From: Thermomucor indicae-seudaticae
Taxonomy: Eukaryota > Mucoromycota > Mucoromycetes > Mucorales > Lichtheimiaceae
Direction: 5' to 3'
Assembly (NCBI GenBank): GCA_000787465.1
Contig: JSYX01000681.1
Coordinates: 1 to 17,812, forward strand
DNA: 17,812 bases
The translations under genes were made by a program, and so were the position numbers. Every line of letters begins with the position of its first letter. Position 1 is the stretch's first letter. Below are positions 1 through 9,875 of this stretch, one piece after another. Under the pieces are notes generated by a model. It worked only from the letters and a program-made list of their open reading frames with translations, searched no databases and was not told the DNA's origin.

Positions 1-710
1 AGAGTTCGTGGCAACATGTCGTACAACAGGTAATTGTGGATATGCTAAACATAAACTGCTAGAGAGTTACTTACTGTTATTCCTTAGATTCTAAATTTTG
101 TAATCGAGAAAGAAAATGGCATAAAATATATCTTAAAAACGGAATTTCTCTTGGTGCATTGTTTGGCGATGCTTTCTTTTAGACTATTTCGCGTGATGTG
201 AGAATATCTTGGCTAGTTTTCTATACGCGTTATGCATTTCCGTCGTTCTCACAGGGACTCGTAATCGGTAAGCGTCTTTCCCGGGTCGCTGTTTGCTCAT
301 GGTGGACACACATGAGTTTAAAAAAACGCGGATCCCGCGCTCACATGCTTGCTGTTGTGCAGCACGCGGATAATAGTTCGATGTCCTCTTTAACTGTTAT
401 AGTTATTCAGTCCACGGTGCAACTCTTTCGAGAGAAACGAGCGATATGAGCTATTGGAAAATCTCACAGATATTATACTAGGCTAGAATATGTTTTTGAG
501 GAGGTAGCCTCTTAATACTGTATCTTTTGGCTATTCGATGTTCCGTAGCAAACCGGATGACGGCAACGCAAATTGTCAGTCGGAAGAACCAAACTCCTGA
601 CAAATCAAATTCCGCCTATACATCTTTAAGATAAAGTTCTGGCAGGAAAGATGCACCTTTTCTCCGTTTCTTGCTATAAAATTGTGGAGTGCTTGCCAGA
701 CCTCTATAAT
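1..710. other. Left flank, no supported gene
   Basis: I see no recognisable gene here. The first 200 bases are AT-rich and stop-dense in all frames. Open frames of moderate length exist on both strands between 184 and 450 but show no family signature. The last 40 bases contain the TATA motif of the gene that starts at 711. Confidence 0.5.
675..680 (+). promoter_or_regulatory. TATA box of the acyltransferase gene
   Basis: TATAAA lies 31 bases upstream of the ATG at 711. That places transcription start close to this ATG and downstream of the other in-frame ATG at 651, so it is an argument for the shorter start. The spacing resembles the TATA motif of the minus-strand gene that starts at 5400. 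Confidence 0.45.
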
Positions 711-2057
711 ATGGACTTCTCCGCTTTACTACAGGCCGGGGACGCTCGCTCTTCTATTCCGATTGTAGCGATCTCTGCGGTGCTTTCTGGTGTTCTCGGT
801 CTTCAAGCGCTACTAATAACTTCAAAGAAGTTAACTACGGTCGCCAAGCAATGCTTGTCTGTTCCACTGCTGACGGCACAAATACTGATCCCAATGAATT
901 ACACGAGTCAAAATCGAGGTATGCAACAAGTGCGAAGATTATAAAGGTACACTAACCGCAACGTAGCTGTCGACCTTGTGGTATCTGCTGTATGTTTCAA
1001 TGCGTTTCTGCGGTTCTTCGAATTCTTTTGGATCAGTCCGCTATTGTACGGACGACCTGCATATGCCGAATGGGATTACCTGCACACGGAATTATGGTCT
1101 TGTCTGCGCAAGTTCCCTAATAAGCGATCACAAGCTGGGCAAACAGAAGAAGAAAAACCGAAGACTGAAGCGCCCGTCAAAGACAAGAAGTTTTATCATA
1201 TTCTTATTTCGTTTGCAATCCACGCTCTTATCTGCGACGTGTTAGGATCGTGGTATGCCACATATGATACTCGCGATGTGACGAACATCCAAAAGGAACG
1301 GCCCTTTTTGTTTTGGTGTTTTTCATGCTAGCGATCGTCGTCCTGAATAGTGCCTTGAATGCCATAGGCTGTGGCCTTCAGATGTTTTATTGTTTTTACT
1401 ACGAGAAGAGCTCCTATTCAAGCGGTAAGAGGCTAGTATGACTGTACGTGGTGACGCTAACCGACCAGAACATATATAGAACAATGGCGACCTTTGATGA
1501 TCCATCCTATCCTGTCCACGTCACTGGACGATCTTTGGTCCCATCGATGGCATCAGCTCCTCCGTACTTCATGGGTTGCTTTCGCGTTCCGGCCCACTCG
1601 CCATATTGCCCAGCGACTGCTTGTCAAACGTCTCAAGAACCTAATGCCCGTTGTGCTCTTGCTTTCGGCACTATCCGTCTTTGCCATCTCTGGCTTAATG
1701 CACGAATACATCATTTACTGCAACGTCGGCTGGTCCGCCTATCGTCGCTTTTTCTTGGGTCAACAGTTGTATTTCTTCTTCATTCACGGTCTAGGTGTGG
1801 TGTTTGAGCGCGTTATCAAGCAGTTCTCCAAACGCGTACTTCCATCGTCGTACCGCAACTCGTTTTTCATCGAGTGCGTCCAGCGTCTCTGGGTTCTGGG
1901 CTTTGGGTTCTATACGTTCCCTGCTTTTCTGGATGGATTCTCGTACTGGGGCGTGTGGCACGATAACCCGTTGACTTACGTCCAGCCGTACATATTGCGA
2001 GCTTTGCGCGCTGTTCCCGAGGCTCGACCATTCTGTGGTAGCCTCCTAGGCTATTAG
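711..2057 (+). CDS. Wax-synthase-like membrane-bound O-acyltransferase (frame broken by one base)
   Basis: Likely transfers a fatty-acyl group to an alcohol or sterol in the ER membrane (MBOAT / wax synthase domain). Exons are 711-918, 967-1424 and 1480-2057; the introns are 48 and 55 nt with good donors, and the first has a CTAAC branch. The protein is largely hydrophobic. Its last exon holds the family motif HRWHQ (1542-1556), the usual partner of a preceding DLW/DFW, and a second conserved histidine in SGLMHE (His at 1701-1703). Both presumed catalytic positions are present. Exons 2 and 3 do not join in one frame: the frame changes near the T run at 1305-1309. Adding back one base gives a continuous protein of about 414 aa, normal for the family. 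This is either a sequencing or assembly indel or a recent frameshift mutation. ATG 651 is an alternative in-frame start, 20 codons earlier. Family call is firm; substrate is unknown. Confidence 0.8.
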
Positions 2058-2612
2058 AGTGAATCCTTATGGAATACGATATTACACTAGCACTTATTTA
2101 TTCTGCATTTTTCATGTCCATGTCATTTGACATTAGAACCAAAAAATTGACTTGCAAACCGTAAAGCATATAACCTTGATGCGCTGTGAATTGAGATTAA
2201 TGATATTCGCCTTTTCAGCATAAAGACGCGTAAGCCTGGATGAAAATATTACGCGATGCCTTTGACACACGCTGCTATATTCAAAAGTTTTGGAATGGCC
2301 ATGTACATAGGCGCATCAATCAAGCCTCTACTGAATGAAGGTATCAGTGATGACGAAGGGTCAAAATAGGTACGCAGAGCGGGGTGCGGCTAATACTATC
2401 CGACATGCATTGATCCTTTATATGTGCTCCGAGGATACCCTCTTATCATCACGAGTGGGTCAAATGTATGGTAGAAAACAACTGTCGACAACTTGCAGAC
2501 TGAAAAGACATGCGACAGCAGACCTTGTTGCACAAACAAACAAAGAAGCGTCGCAAAGACGGATCCGTTCCCTTCCGCTTCTTTTTCTCCTTCTACCTTT
2601 TTCTCTGCAACC
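2058..2612. other. Intergenic region with pyrimidine-rich promoter
   Basis: No gene is supported. The final 60 bases before the ATG at 2613 are strongly pyrimidine-rich on the plus strand, a pattern common just upstream of fungal start codons. I see no clear TATA box. Confidence 0.5.
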
Positions 2613-3092
2613 ATGTATCTTTACAAAAGAGAGTTGCAAACTGCTTTTACTGCTGCCACTGCGGATATAAGTACAGGCTTCAACAACTTTGTGAATAATA
2701 ACGAAGGGTGGGTGCCACCTAAGGATCTACTTGACAATATACTCGAGTGGCTTTCCGGCTTGTTGAACGCGACTTTCTTAAGCGAATTCTCGTCTACAAT
2801 CATCGGATGTCTGGTGGGAGTTGTGGCGGGTGCCATCTTGTTTCCACTTACGATTGTCTTGACGCTGCTTGCCATCGGTTTTACGACAGACGGGATTATC
2901 ATGGGTTCTGCGGCTGCATGTTGGATGGCCTCGTTTGGTGGATTCGTACCTGCCGGTAGCTTTTTCTCATGTGTCCAATCGACGGGTGCTTTAGGCTTTC
3001 GAGCTGCGGCAAACATATATGCCATGATCGTTGGTGCAGTCGTTGGAGGATGTGTTGGTGCCTATCTAGGCTACATGTATCCGTTCTTCTAA
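2613..3092 (+). CDS. IFI6/IFI27 (ISG12)-like small hydrophobic membrane protein
   Basis: An intronless 159-aa protein. The start is ATG 2613 (context CAACCATGT) directly after the pyrimidine tract; the frame stays open upstream but with unrelated, charged sequence. Residues 1-65 are mixed and probably soluble. From about residue 66 three to four Gly/Ala-rich hydrophobic segments follow. The central part reads GFTTDGIIMGSAAACWMAS, then a glycine-rich FGGFVPAGS and SCVQSTGALGF. This order (GFT..GI..GS.AA, then GG..AGS, then QS.GA.G) is the signature of the interferon-inducible 6-16 / ISG12 family. Animal members sit in mitochondrial, ER or nuclear membranes and modulate apoptosis. Fungi have no interferon, so the role here is unknown. 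The family call rests on motif pattern only. Confidence 0.75.
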   Translation: MYLYKRELQTAFTAATADISTGFNNFVNNNEGWVPPKDLLDNILEWLSGLLNATFLSEFSSTIIGCLVGVVAGAILFPLTIVLTLLAIGFTTDGIIMGSAAACWMASFGGFVPAGSFFSCVQSTGALGFRAAANIYAMIVGAVVGGCVGAYLGYMYPFF

Positions 3093-3665
3093 CAGAATGT
3101 CTATGCCTTTCTTCCCCATAGTTCTTTCATGTTTCAACCCTTCTGAATAAAGGATTCCCATTGGCTTGCTGACCGTTGTCAACAAAAGCTTATTTTTTTA
3201 AGCTCAATAACAACTTGATAATGAAATTGATAAGGAAAAATACATTTTCTATGTCCAAAGGGTGGCCTTCTGCAAGGGATCTCTATCAACATCATCATGT
3301 TCTTTCTATCTCTAGTCTATCCTTTCTCCCACTAGCGTTCGGTGACCTCGTTTATCCTGTCACAATACTTCTGGCACCCGATCCACTGAATGCATGCTAC
3401 GAACCATTTGATCCCTCGTTTTCTTTAGTAGGTTTATGGCCCAGCTGGGTCCTGTCGGAGGAGGACAAATGGTTGTGGACGAAAAATACCAAACAGCATG
3501 TACGGCCACAGTACTCGTAAATACATAAAGTTAAAGTGAGAGGAAAAGAAAATGAGTGTAAGTTATTAACATATTGAATGCTACATTGTAAAGTTAATAT
3601 GATGGTTAATAGAATACAGTCAGAGAAGAGAAATATACAACAACCCACAAGTTGGGTCTTGTGTC
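3093..3665. other. Convergent intergenic region
   Basis: The space between the stop codons of two convergent genes should hold both 3' UTRs. A 114-codon open frame on the plus strand (3176-3520) has no recognisable sequence and no splice or promoter context, so I do not call it a gene. Confidence 0.5.
3146..3151 (+). terminator. Putative polyadenylation signal AATAAA
   Basis: AATAAA lies 54 bases downstream of the stop codon of the IFI6/27-like gene, a normal distance for a short fungal 3' UTR. Confidence 0.45.
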
Positions 3666-5400
3666 TTATTGAATGTCATTCATGCGATAGAATGGTCTCT
3701 TCACCTTGCCCTGGCGATACTTGCGGAACAAGAAGAAACCAGCTACAGCAGCAGCACCAACAAACACAATCACGCCGACAGAAATACCCGCTTTGCCGCC
3801 TGCGCTTAGTGCATGACTACTGTTATCACCGCTGTCGTCGCTGGTCCCTGTAGAGTTCACGCCAAAAACATGTGGGTAGCATTGAGCCTCGTCAAAGATG
3901 TCTTTCGCGTTGCACAAGTACTGTATATCGGAAATCTGTCGCGGTATATCCGCCTTTGCAAAATTACGGAGCCATGTAAATGAATAGTTGGCTTCATACG
4001 TGGGTTCAATCATGTGGATGATGTCTACAATTCTCTTGTCAATATCCGAACCAAATGATATTTTGAATCTCGACCCAACTTACCCCTCAAAGCAAGATCC
4101 GGTCTTGCTGGGGATCGCTGTGGCCAATCTGGATGAAGCAGTAAGTGACTGACGCATTATCTCACAGTCTGACTGATTTTACTTTACCTGAATAACCATT
4201 TGCATTCACAAGACCGTCTGTGCGAAATATATTCTTTTGCGCGATAAATGCCTCGTTATAGACATCCGTGCTTCCCGTGAATCCTCCCAATTGCAACCAG
4301 TCTTGATACGATTGGTTACCGAGTTTAGCGAGTGGTGACATGTCAATCACATAGTCAGCATAGCGGATTGCTGTATGGAACTCGTTGAGGTGTGTATAAT
4401 TGGCGGACTGTGCACTGTTTGGTTCCACCAATATGGCTCCTATTTATGCATCGATTAACAACAATTTCTGACCCTAGATCAGGAGATTCTGTCAATTAAC
4501 CTGCATCCGCCACCAGAGTTGCATAGAATGAGTCACGGAGCAGAGACCATGTGTTTGTGCTTGACTCATAGTAAGTCCACGCAACATTCTGCTTATCGGA
4601 AAGTTCAGCCAGATTGCTCTTGTGACAATTGTAGGTGCTTTCGATATTGGAGAAAATGGTTGTTGCGCTTGCTTCCTGATCAAAAAAGAGGGCCACATAA
4701 ACAAGCCAAGATGCTTTCTGGACGATCGTAAGTATCGCATCAAATACCATCAATAACTTTTTCTGTACCTGCAGCGGAGTCAGCTGATCACTGTCAGGTG
4801 AAAATGCCACGTACGGAGGGCCTGGTAAATCAGTATTCGCATGGTCTGTAAAGATCACATCCACAGTGTTGTTTCCAGGAGTATCCGTAACATTGCCATA
4901 ACATGGTGAGGTCACGTTCTGGTATGCTTCGATTGACTTTACTGCGCTGCTCAGATCCAAGAGCTATTGTCCCGTTTTTGGTATAAACGTCTTTACGACA
5001 AGTTCTCGGTTTGCCTCACCTCCATGTACGGAAGGAAATCTCTGATAGTAGTTACTCCCACATTATTGACTGGCGTGTTCAGAACAGCATGATAACCAGT
5101 GAAGTTTGTTGTGGGCTGGCCGCAGCATACTAACGCATACGTCTCGTTCACTATGTGGTTGGTCACAATCTTGTACCAATTGTGGTACTCTACTGAAAAC
5201 CCATTGGCAGCGTCTAATATCGCATCAAAATATAAGAACGTTTCTTTTATTTATTTGTATTCCAAATACCAGTTTCATTTACCGTTGATTATTCTAACCG
5301 AAGTATTGTAGTGATTCACATTTGGATCGAAATCCGAATTCTGGGCAACCGCGGAATACCCCAGGGCAAGGAACAATACAAGGACAATTGACTTGCGCAT
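3666..5400 (-). CDS. Type I membrane protein with periplasmic-binding-protein-like ectodomain
   Basis: Seven exons: 5400-5283, 5213-5020, 4963-4769, 4717-4501, 4439-4188, 4128-4084 and 4024-3666, giving 459 aa. Residues 1-19 form a signal peptide (MRKSIVLVLFLALGYSAVA, cut before QN). The large ectodomain resembles a TroA-type substrate-binding-protein family known from plants and fungi. Its landmarks are a YALVCCG strand, a PLQKASWLVYVALFF helix, VAWTYYESSTNTWSL, a D-YVID strand and RPDLALRDII near the end. It has several N-glycosylation sequons and cysteines. A transmembrane helix at about 419-440 is followed by a basic 19-residue tail ending RMNDIQ. It probably sits in the plasma or a vacuolar membrane with the binding domain outside. 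The bacterial fold suggests ligand (metal or metal-chelate) capture, but the ligand is unknown. The intron 4768-4718 is 51 nt and free of stops, so a form with 17 extra residues is possible. Confidence 0.75.
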
Positions 5401-5825
5401 CGTAATCAAGTTTCGGGGCCGACCCACAGCAGCCAAATATATAGTTTACGATTGAGCGCACGGGAATCAAAGGTCGAAAACAGTCGACTCCGGTTTCCCG
5501 TTTCAGGTGGGTAGTACCTGGAAGAAGTTTCTTCATGTGTCCCCACGAAATGTCCGACCCAAGGACAAGAACTGCTATACCATTATGAGGATGTCACAAC
5601 GAGATAAATACAAGTCATTGCAGAGGGATAAAATACACTAGCGACGATCTAGAGCCTAGCACAATATATTAATGTCAATGAGTGCCACAAGGCTTAAGGA
5701 GGAGCATAAAAAATGACTTTTGAAAACCCAAAACGACTTTGTTATTCAAATTGTTACGAAATTACTACGGTATACGTACAAATAACAAGATACATAGTTA
5801 GTAAGACAGTCTAAACTGTCACATT
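5401..5825. other. Intergenic region between two minus-strand genes
   Basis: It contains the promoter of the gene starting at 5400 and the 3' UTR of the gene ending at 5826. An open frame of 80 codons on the minus strand (5536-5294) overlaps the signal-peptide exon out of frame and lacks any family feature. Confidence 0.5.
5436..5443 (-). promoter_or_regulatory. TATA box of the binding-protein-like gene
   Basis: On the minus strand the sequence CTATATATTT stands about 36 bases before the ATG at 5400. This supports that ATG, which opens a clean signal peptide, as the true start. Confidence 0.5.
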
Positions 5826-7320
5826 TCAACGGAGTCTGTAGATGCATGCAATAGCTATAAGCGCGACGCCAGCAGCCATCATTTTGTTCGTTGATAATTG
5901 ACAGGATTCAGTCATACTTTGCCAATACCGCCGGCGGGACTTCCACAAGAGATATTGCTGCTCCACGTGCTGTGGAGTATCTTGAATGACCTCCACCATA
6001 AGGTAAGCATGATCACTCGCTTTATAATCATTATTGCCTCGCTCCTGTTTAATAACTTGCATGCACCGTAAAAGTGTCCAGTCCAACTTTGCCTTGTAAA
6101 GACCAAAGTATCCTGGATTTTCCAAGGTCGCTTCGTTCGGTGGCCACGGGTCGTAAAAGCCAGGATTACGAGCATCTTGCAAGACATCGAGACTGAAACC
6201 ACTGCCGAAGATATAGAGTGCTGGCCATCTCTTGATCCAAGACCAGGGTATCCAGGACAACCATCCTGCCGTTGCAAGCCGGGTGTTGATTGGTCCGTCT
6301 CGAACATGGAACGCAAACACTCGTCTGTCCCACCAACTGCTTTCAGTTTCCCCCAGTGATAGGTACCGGTAGCGATCACAAGCATATCGCGACGGCAGAC
6401 GGGCAATAGAGTGCGCCATCGTGTTGAGGTCGCCAAATATGATTTGGTGGGGTATCGTATCCGCATGTCTCATTGAGTCTCTGAATACATCTACAAAACT
6501 CGATACTCGGCCGATAATGCCTGTGAAAACCTTTAATGCCCATCAGCAAGTCCCATCATTTCCCTCATTCTCATTTCAATAGCTGACCTCCAAATGAACA
6601 CAGTAGCATAACATCGGTTGCAGACCAGGTGCCCGCACAATGCCTGAAAGTGTGTACCGCCTGATATGTGCTCCGGCATCAATGGGAAATCCTTTGCTGG
6701 TACGAACAACCTGTCAAGATTACCTTCCTATGCGAGGTTCCCGTAACCGATCTCCGTGGTGGTCCCAGTCGAACCCATGGTGTTTATGCTCAATCACCCT
6801 GAACTCGATATCATATTTGGACAGTATAGCGTTTCCGTGAATACCACCGCCCTGGAATCATATAAAGGCGTAAGCCATCTGACGCTAGTTTTCCCTTTCC
6901 TGACTTTTAGCGACAAGAAGCAGTCCAGACCTCATCTCTCGGTTGGCGGATAGGACTGTCGATCTCAATGAATTCGCACACAAAACCCCCTTTCACTTGT
7001 AACGCTTTACAGAGTTCTTGCATGTGATTACGATTTTCCGACCGCCGACATCCAATATCCACTTCTTGTAGAATAAGCACATCGGCGTCCAACTTTTTCA
7101 GGATGGCAAGAATGGCGTCTGACTCTTTGTACGTAGATCTGTTAGATGGTCTTTTTATTGTATGCAGCGCCCGATTCATTATGAGCAAAAAGAGCTTTTG
7201 CGTACCATAATTACGTTCCACATTCCATTGCAAGATCTTTAAAGATTCTTTTACCGCAATGTTGGTACGAGGGGGACGGTAGTCATAAACCAGTAGCTCG
7301 CCAGGCAACGTGGAAGCCAT
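5826..7320 (-). CDS. Endonuclease/exonuclease/phosphatase-fold hydrolase with C-terminal membrane anchor
   Basis: Five exons: 7320-7206, 7124-6931, 6851-6724, 6660-6588 and 6530-5826, giving 404 aa. The family's metal-binding and catalytic set is in order: Asn33 in LQWNVE, Glu59 in ILQEVD, GGGIHGNAILSKY (103-115), His168 in CYCVHLE, GDLNT (203-207) and Asp343-His344 in SDH. The enzyme should therefore be active on a phosphodiester. The fold covers DNA/RNA nucleases, deadenylases, inositol phosphatases and neutral sphingomyelinases, and I cannot tell which applies. A hydrophobic stretch at about 388-401 followed by YRLR looks like a tail anchor, which would favour a membrane-lipid or organelle-surface substrate. 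The donor GTCTGG at 6930 is weak but gives the expected join. The first intron (7205-7125, 81 nt) is a multiple of three without stops. The gene is divergent from the lipase gene starting at 7621. Confidence 0.82.
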
Positions 7321-7620
7321 TCACTTGTATCTCTTAGTGCAGAAGCAGGAGAACGGCGGAGTTCGGTGCATTGTTAAGTTTAGCTTTGCTGTCTACTGTT
7401 TCTTGCAGTGATCATGGATGGTTTCGTGAAAACGCACGTTTTCTGAGGACTATGTTCTTGATACCGTGAGATGACCGTTCGCTATTTTGTCGTAATTAGG
7501 ACATTTGTTCAAATCGGTCTGTCGGTTCCCTTGCTGCGGAGTTAGATATATGGCGTGAGGATGATCCAAAGGACATACTTCATCTTTCTTTCTTCTCTTC
7601 ATTTTTTTCCCGCTGACTTT
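7321..7620. promoter_or_regulatory. Divergent promoter region (hydrolase / lipase)
   Basis: This 300-base space separates two divergently transcribed genes. A TATA-like GATATATGG lies at 7545-7553 and a long C/T tract at about 7582-7617, both oriented toward the lipase gene. I see no clear TATA box for the minus-strand gene. Confidence 0.4.
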
Positions 7621-9553
7621 ATGCATGTCTCGGAGCCATCATTTGAATGCCTAGAGGAGAACGGTATAGAAAAACAATGTTTTCCAGGAAAAGCTCTGTG
7701 TCCGTACTCCAGCACGCTTACTTGTGAGCCTGACAACGGATCAGGTCAGAGCCATCCAGGAGGAGAACTGACTACAACAACAGACAGCGACCGCATGGAA
7801 AAAGAACCACTGATAGAACGCTCCTTTTCTCCCGCTATCAAAGAAGAGATGCGCAAATCAGCACGAAATGGGACAGACAAGGCGAGGACAGTAGGCGAGA
7901 CGTTTGTGGAAGGCATACAGGCCGCTGTCTCTCTGCTGCTATCCTGGTCTATTCTGTTGATCATTACAACCATAGCTCTCTTTGAGACACGAAGACGCAT
8001 GCGTACTTCACATTGTCAAGTCCAAGAACGAGAAGAAGAACGACACCCGGGCGAAAAGATTAGTCAGGATGCAAGATATTACATTGAGCGTTGGGGATAC
8101 CGATGCCAGACGTATGATGTAGTTACTGCAGATGGATACGTACTACGCATGTACCGAATCATTGACAAGGAAACCAGAAACCAAAGTACGTAATACCCTA
8201 GCGAACCGAAATTTATATATAAAGTGCCAGGCATGGGTTTATTTACTAACCCTTTCTTTTATTTGTCCAGAGAAGCGGCCTGTTCTTGTAGGGCACGGAC
8301 TCTTTCAGTGTTCAGGCGATTTCGTGCTCAATGAAGAAGGTTCTTTGGCATTCGTTCTGGCAAAGTGGGATTACGACGTTTGGCTTGGCAACACACGGGC
8401 CACTTTAACCTGGGAGCATGACTATCTGTCGCACAAGGACAAAGAGTACTGGGCTTGGGGTCTAAAGGAACTGGGACTCTATGACTGGGTAGCAATGATA
8501 GATTTCGTACGGCAAAGTACGGGCTATGAAAAGGTGCGTCAGTCATACATCGTACATGAGTACGCGCAGTTTTGTTCAATCACATAGGGATACAGATTGC
8601 ATACATTGGACACTCCCAGGGCAATGCACAAGCATTTGTGGGTCTGAAACTGCAACCGAACGTCGCAGAAAAATTGAGCTGCTTCATTGCTCTTGCGCCG
8701 GCAGTCTTTGCCGGCATTTTGGTCAAGTGAATAAACATATGTTTAGCTTGTTCGATAACCAATCATTTGACTCAAGTTTCTTTCTTGTAGCCGCTTTCCC
8801 CTTAAGCAGCTCATTGCTCTGGATCCATGGAAATACAAGCTTATTTTTGGTATGTTTCACACCATGGGTACCAATTGTACCCGTCAAGGCTCATCCAGGT
8901 AGCATTGTTCAACAGGCACAGCTAGCTTTTTACCGATCATGTCTACTGCTCAACAATACCTTCATCCCGTTCTCTTTGCCGAATTAGCGTACAGCATGTT
9001 CTCCTACCTATTTTCCTGGAGCGATAGGAACTGGCTGCTGCGTCGTAAGCAGAAGTACTTCCAGTTCACTCCGAAACCGGTCTCTGCGCAACTGATAGCC
9101 GACTGGCTAGAAGGGTGGGGCAAGCAAGGCGTGTGCATGTACGTAACGACCACACAAGAATATACTCCTCTTTCGCACGCATCGGCGACCGATTATTTTC
9201 CTCCCTTGCCTGCAGTGGAACCAGTACCATTAACTGTTCTCTATGGAGCGGACGATTATTTGGTCGATGGTGACCGTTTCGTGCGCACCTTTGAAGGTTT
9301 CGAAGACTATGGCCGATCGTCCTCTCCTGGAATGCTCCAGCCAGGAACACCCTCTATACAAGGCACACCCGGAAACAACAAGACCGTTGGGCGCAGCAGT
9401 TTGTTTCCAATGTTGAAACTGGTGCATGCTGAACGGATCCAGGGCTATGAACATATGGATACCATTTGGGCTCACGACAATGGTGAGACTACATATCCTA
9501 TTATCCTAAAAGCACTCCAGACGGCTCAATGGGATGATAATGAGAACCCATGA
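7621..9553 (+). CDS. Membrane-anchored steryl-ester / triglyceride lipase (Tgl1/Yeh/acid-lipase family)
   Basis: Five exons: 7621-8185, 8271-8533, 8596-8726, 8791-8849 and 8916-9553, giving 551 aa from ATG 7621. A helix at about 100-121 (LLLSWSILLIITTIAL) precedes the alpha/beta-hydrolase lipase domain. That domain opens with the associated region (ISQDARYYIERWGY...VVTADGYVL). The oxyanion segment is VGHGL. The nucleophile is Ser283 in GHSQG, the acid Asp in YGADDYLVDG (about 453) and the base His in GYEHMD (about 519), so the triad is complete. Relatives hydrolyse sterol esters or acylglycerols on lipid droplets, the ER or the plasma membrane. Start choice is uncertain: in-frame ATGs at 7561 and 7795 are possible. 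ATG 7795 gives a better context (ACCGCATGG) and drops 58 unconserved residues, but the frame is open throughout. The join 8849/8916 restores the expected FGTASFLPIM. Confidence 0.88.
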
Positions 9554-9875
9554 ATTGCGTTTGCTCCGATTGTTACTGTAAAATTCACATGTTAAAGTCT
9601 GTTCCTTTAACCTTCTCGCAAAAGTTACTCCATCGATGTGTACACTATATGTCTACAGTATTTTCTCGAACGCTGGATAAAGGTTATCCATTTTAGCGGA
9701 AGGGACGACCCATATCGACTTCAGATCTGTTTAAATGTGGTGTAGCGTAGAAAGAAAATGTTGTCTGTTATCTTAATTCGTTTCATGCATTGCAGTGCTA
9801 CACAAAGGGAAATTGACAGGCGATTGTCCAGCTCCACCTTTTCTTTGCTTTCCACCAAAGACCCGACCACCGACA
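9554..9875. other. Intergenic region between two plus-strand genes
   Basis: It holds the lipase 3' UTR and the promoter of the TMEM135-like gene. A pyrimidine-rich stretch (about 9827-9858) precedes the ATG at 9876. I see no other feature. Confidence 0.5.

Noticed and set aside
184..300. A 38-codon minus-strand frame beginning MSKQRPGKDAYRLRVP with a good start context (CCACCATGA) and a possible GTGAGA donor
   Set aside because: Too short, with no recognised homology and no clear continuation toward the window edge. It could be the first exon of a small gene but is not supported.
1253..1350. A possible 98-nt intron that would repair the acyltransferase frame
   Set aside because: It is much longer than the other two introns of the gene, has no good branch motif and would delete a hydrophobic segment. 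A one-base indel in the T run explains the data more simply.
2621..3025. A 134-codon minus-strand open frame
   Set aside because: It is antisense to the IFI6/27-like gene and shows no family features.
3176..3520. A 114-codon plus-strand open frame between convergent genes
   Set aside because: No recognisable motif and no promoter or splice context. It falls in the expected 3' UTR zone.
5294..5536. An 80-codon Cys/Pro-rich minus-strand frame upstream of the binding-protein-like gene
   Set aside because: It overlaps the signal-peptide exon out of frame, and the TATA box at 5436-5443 lies inside it.
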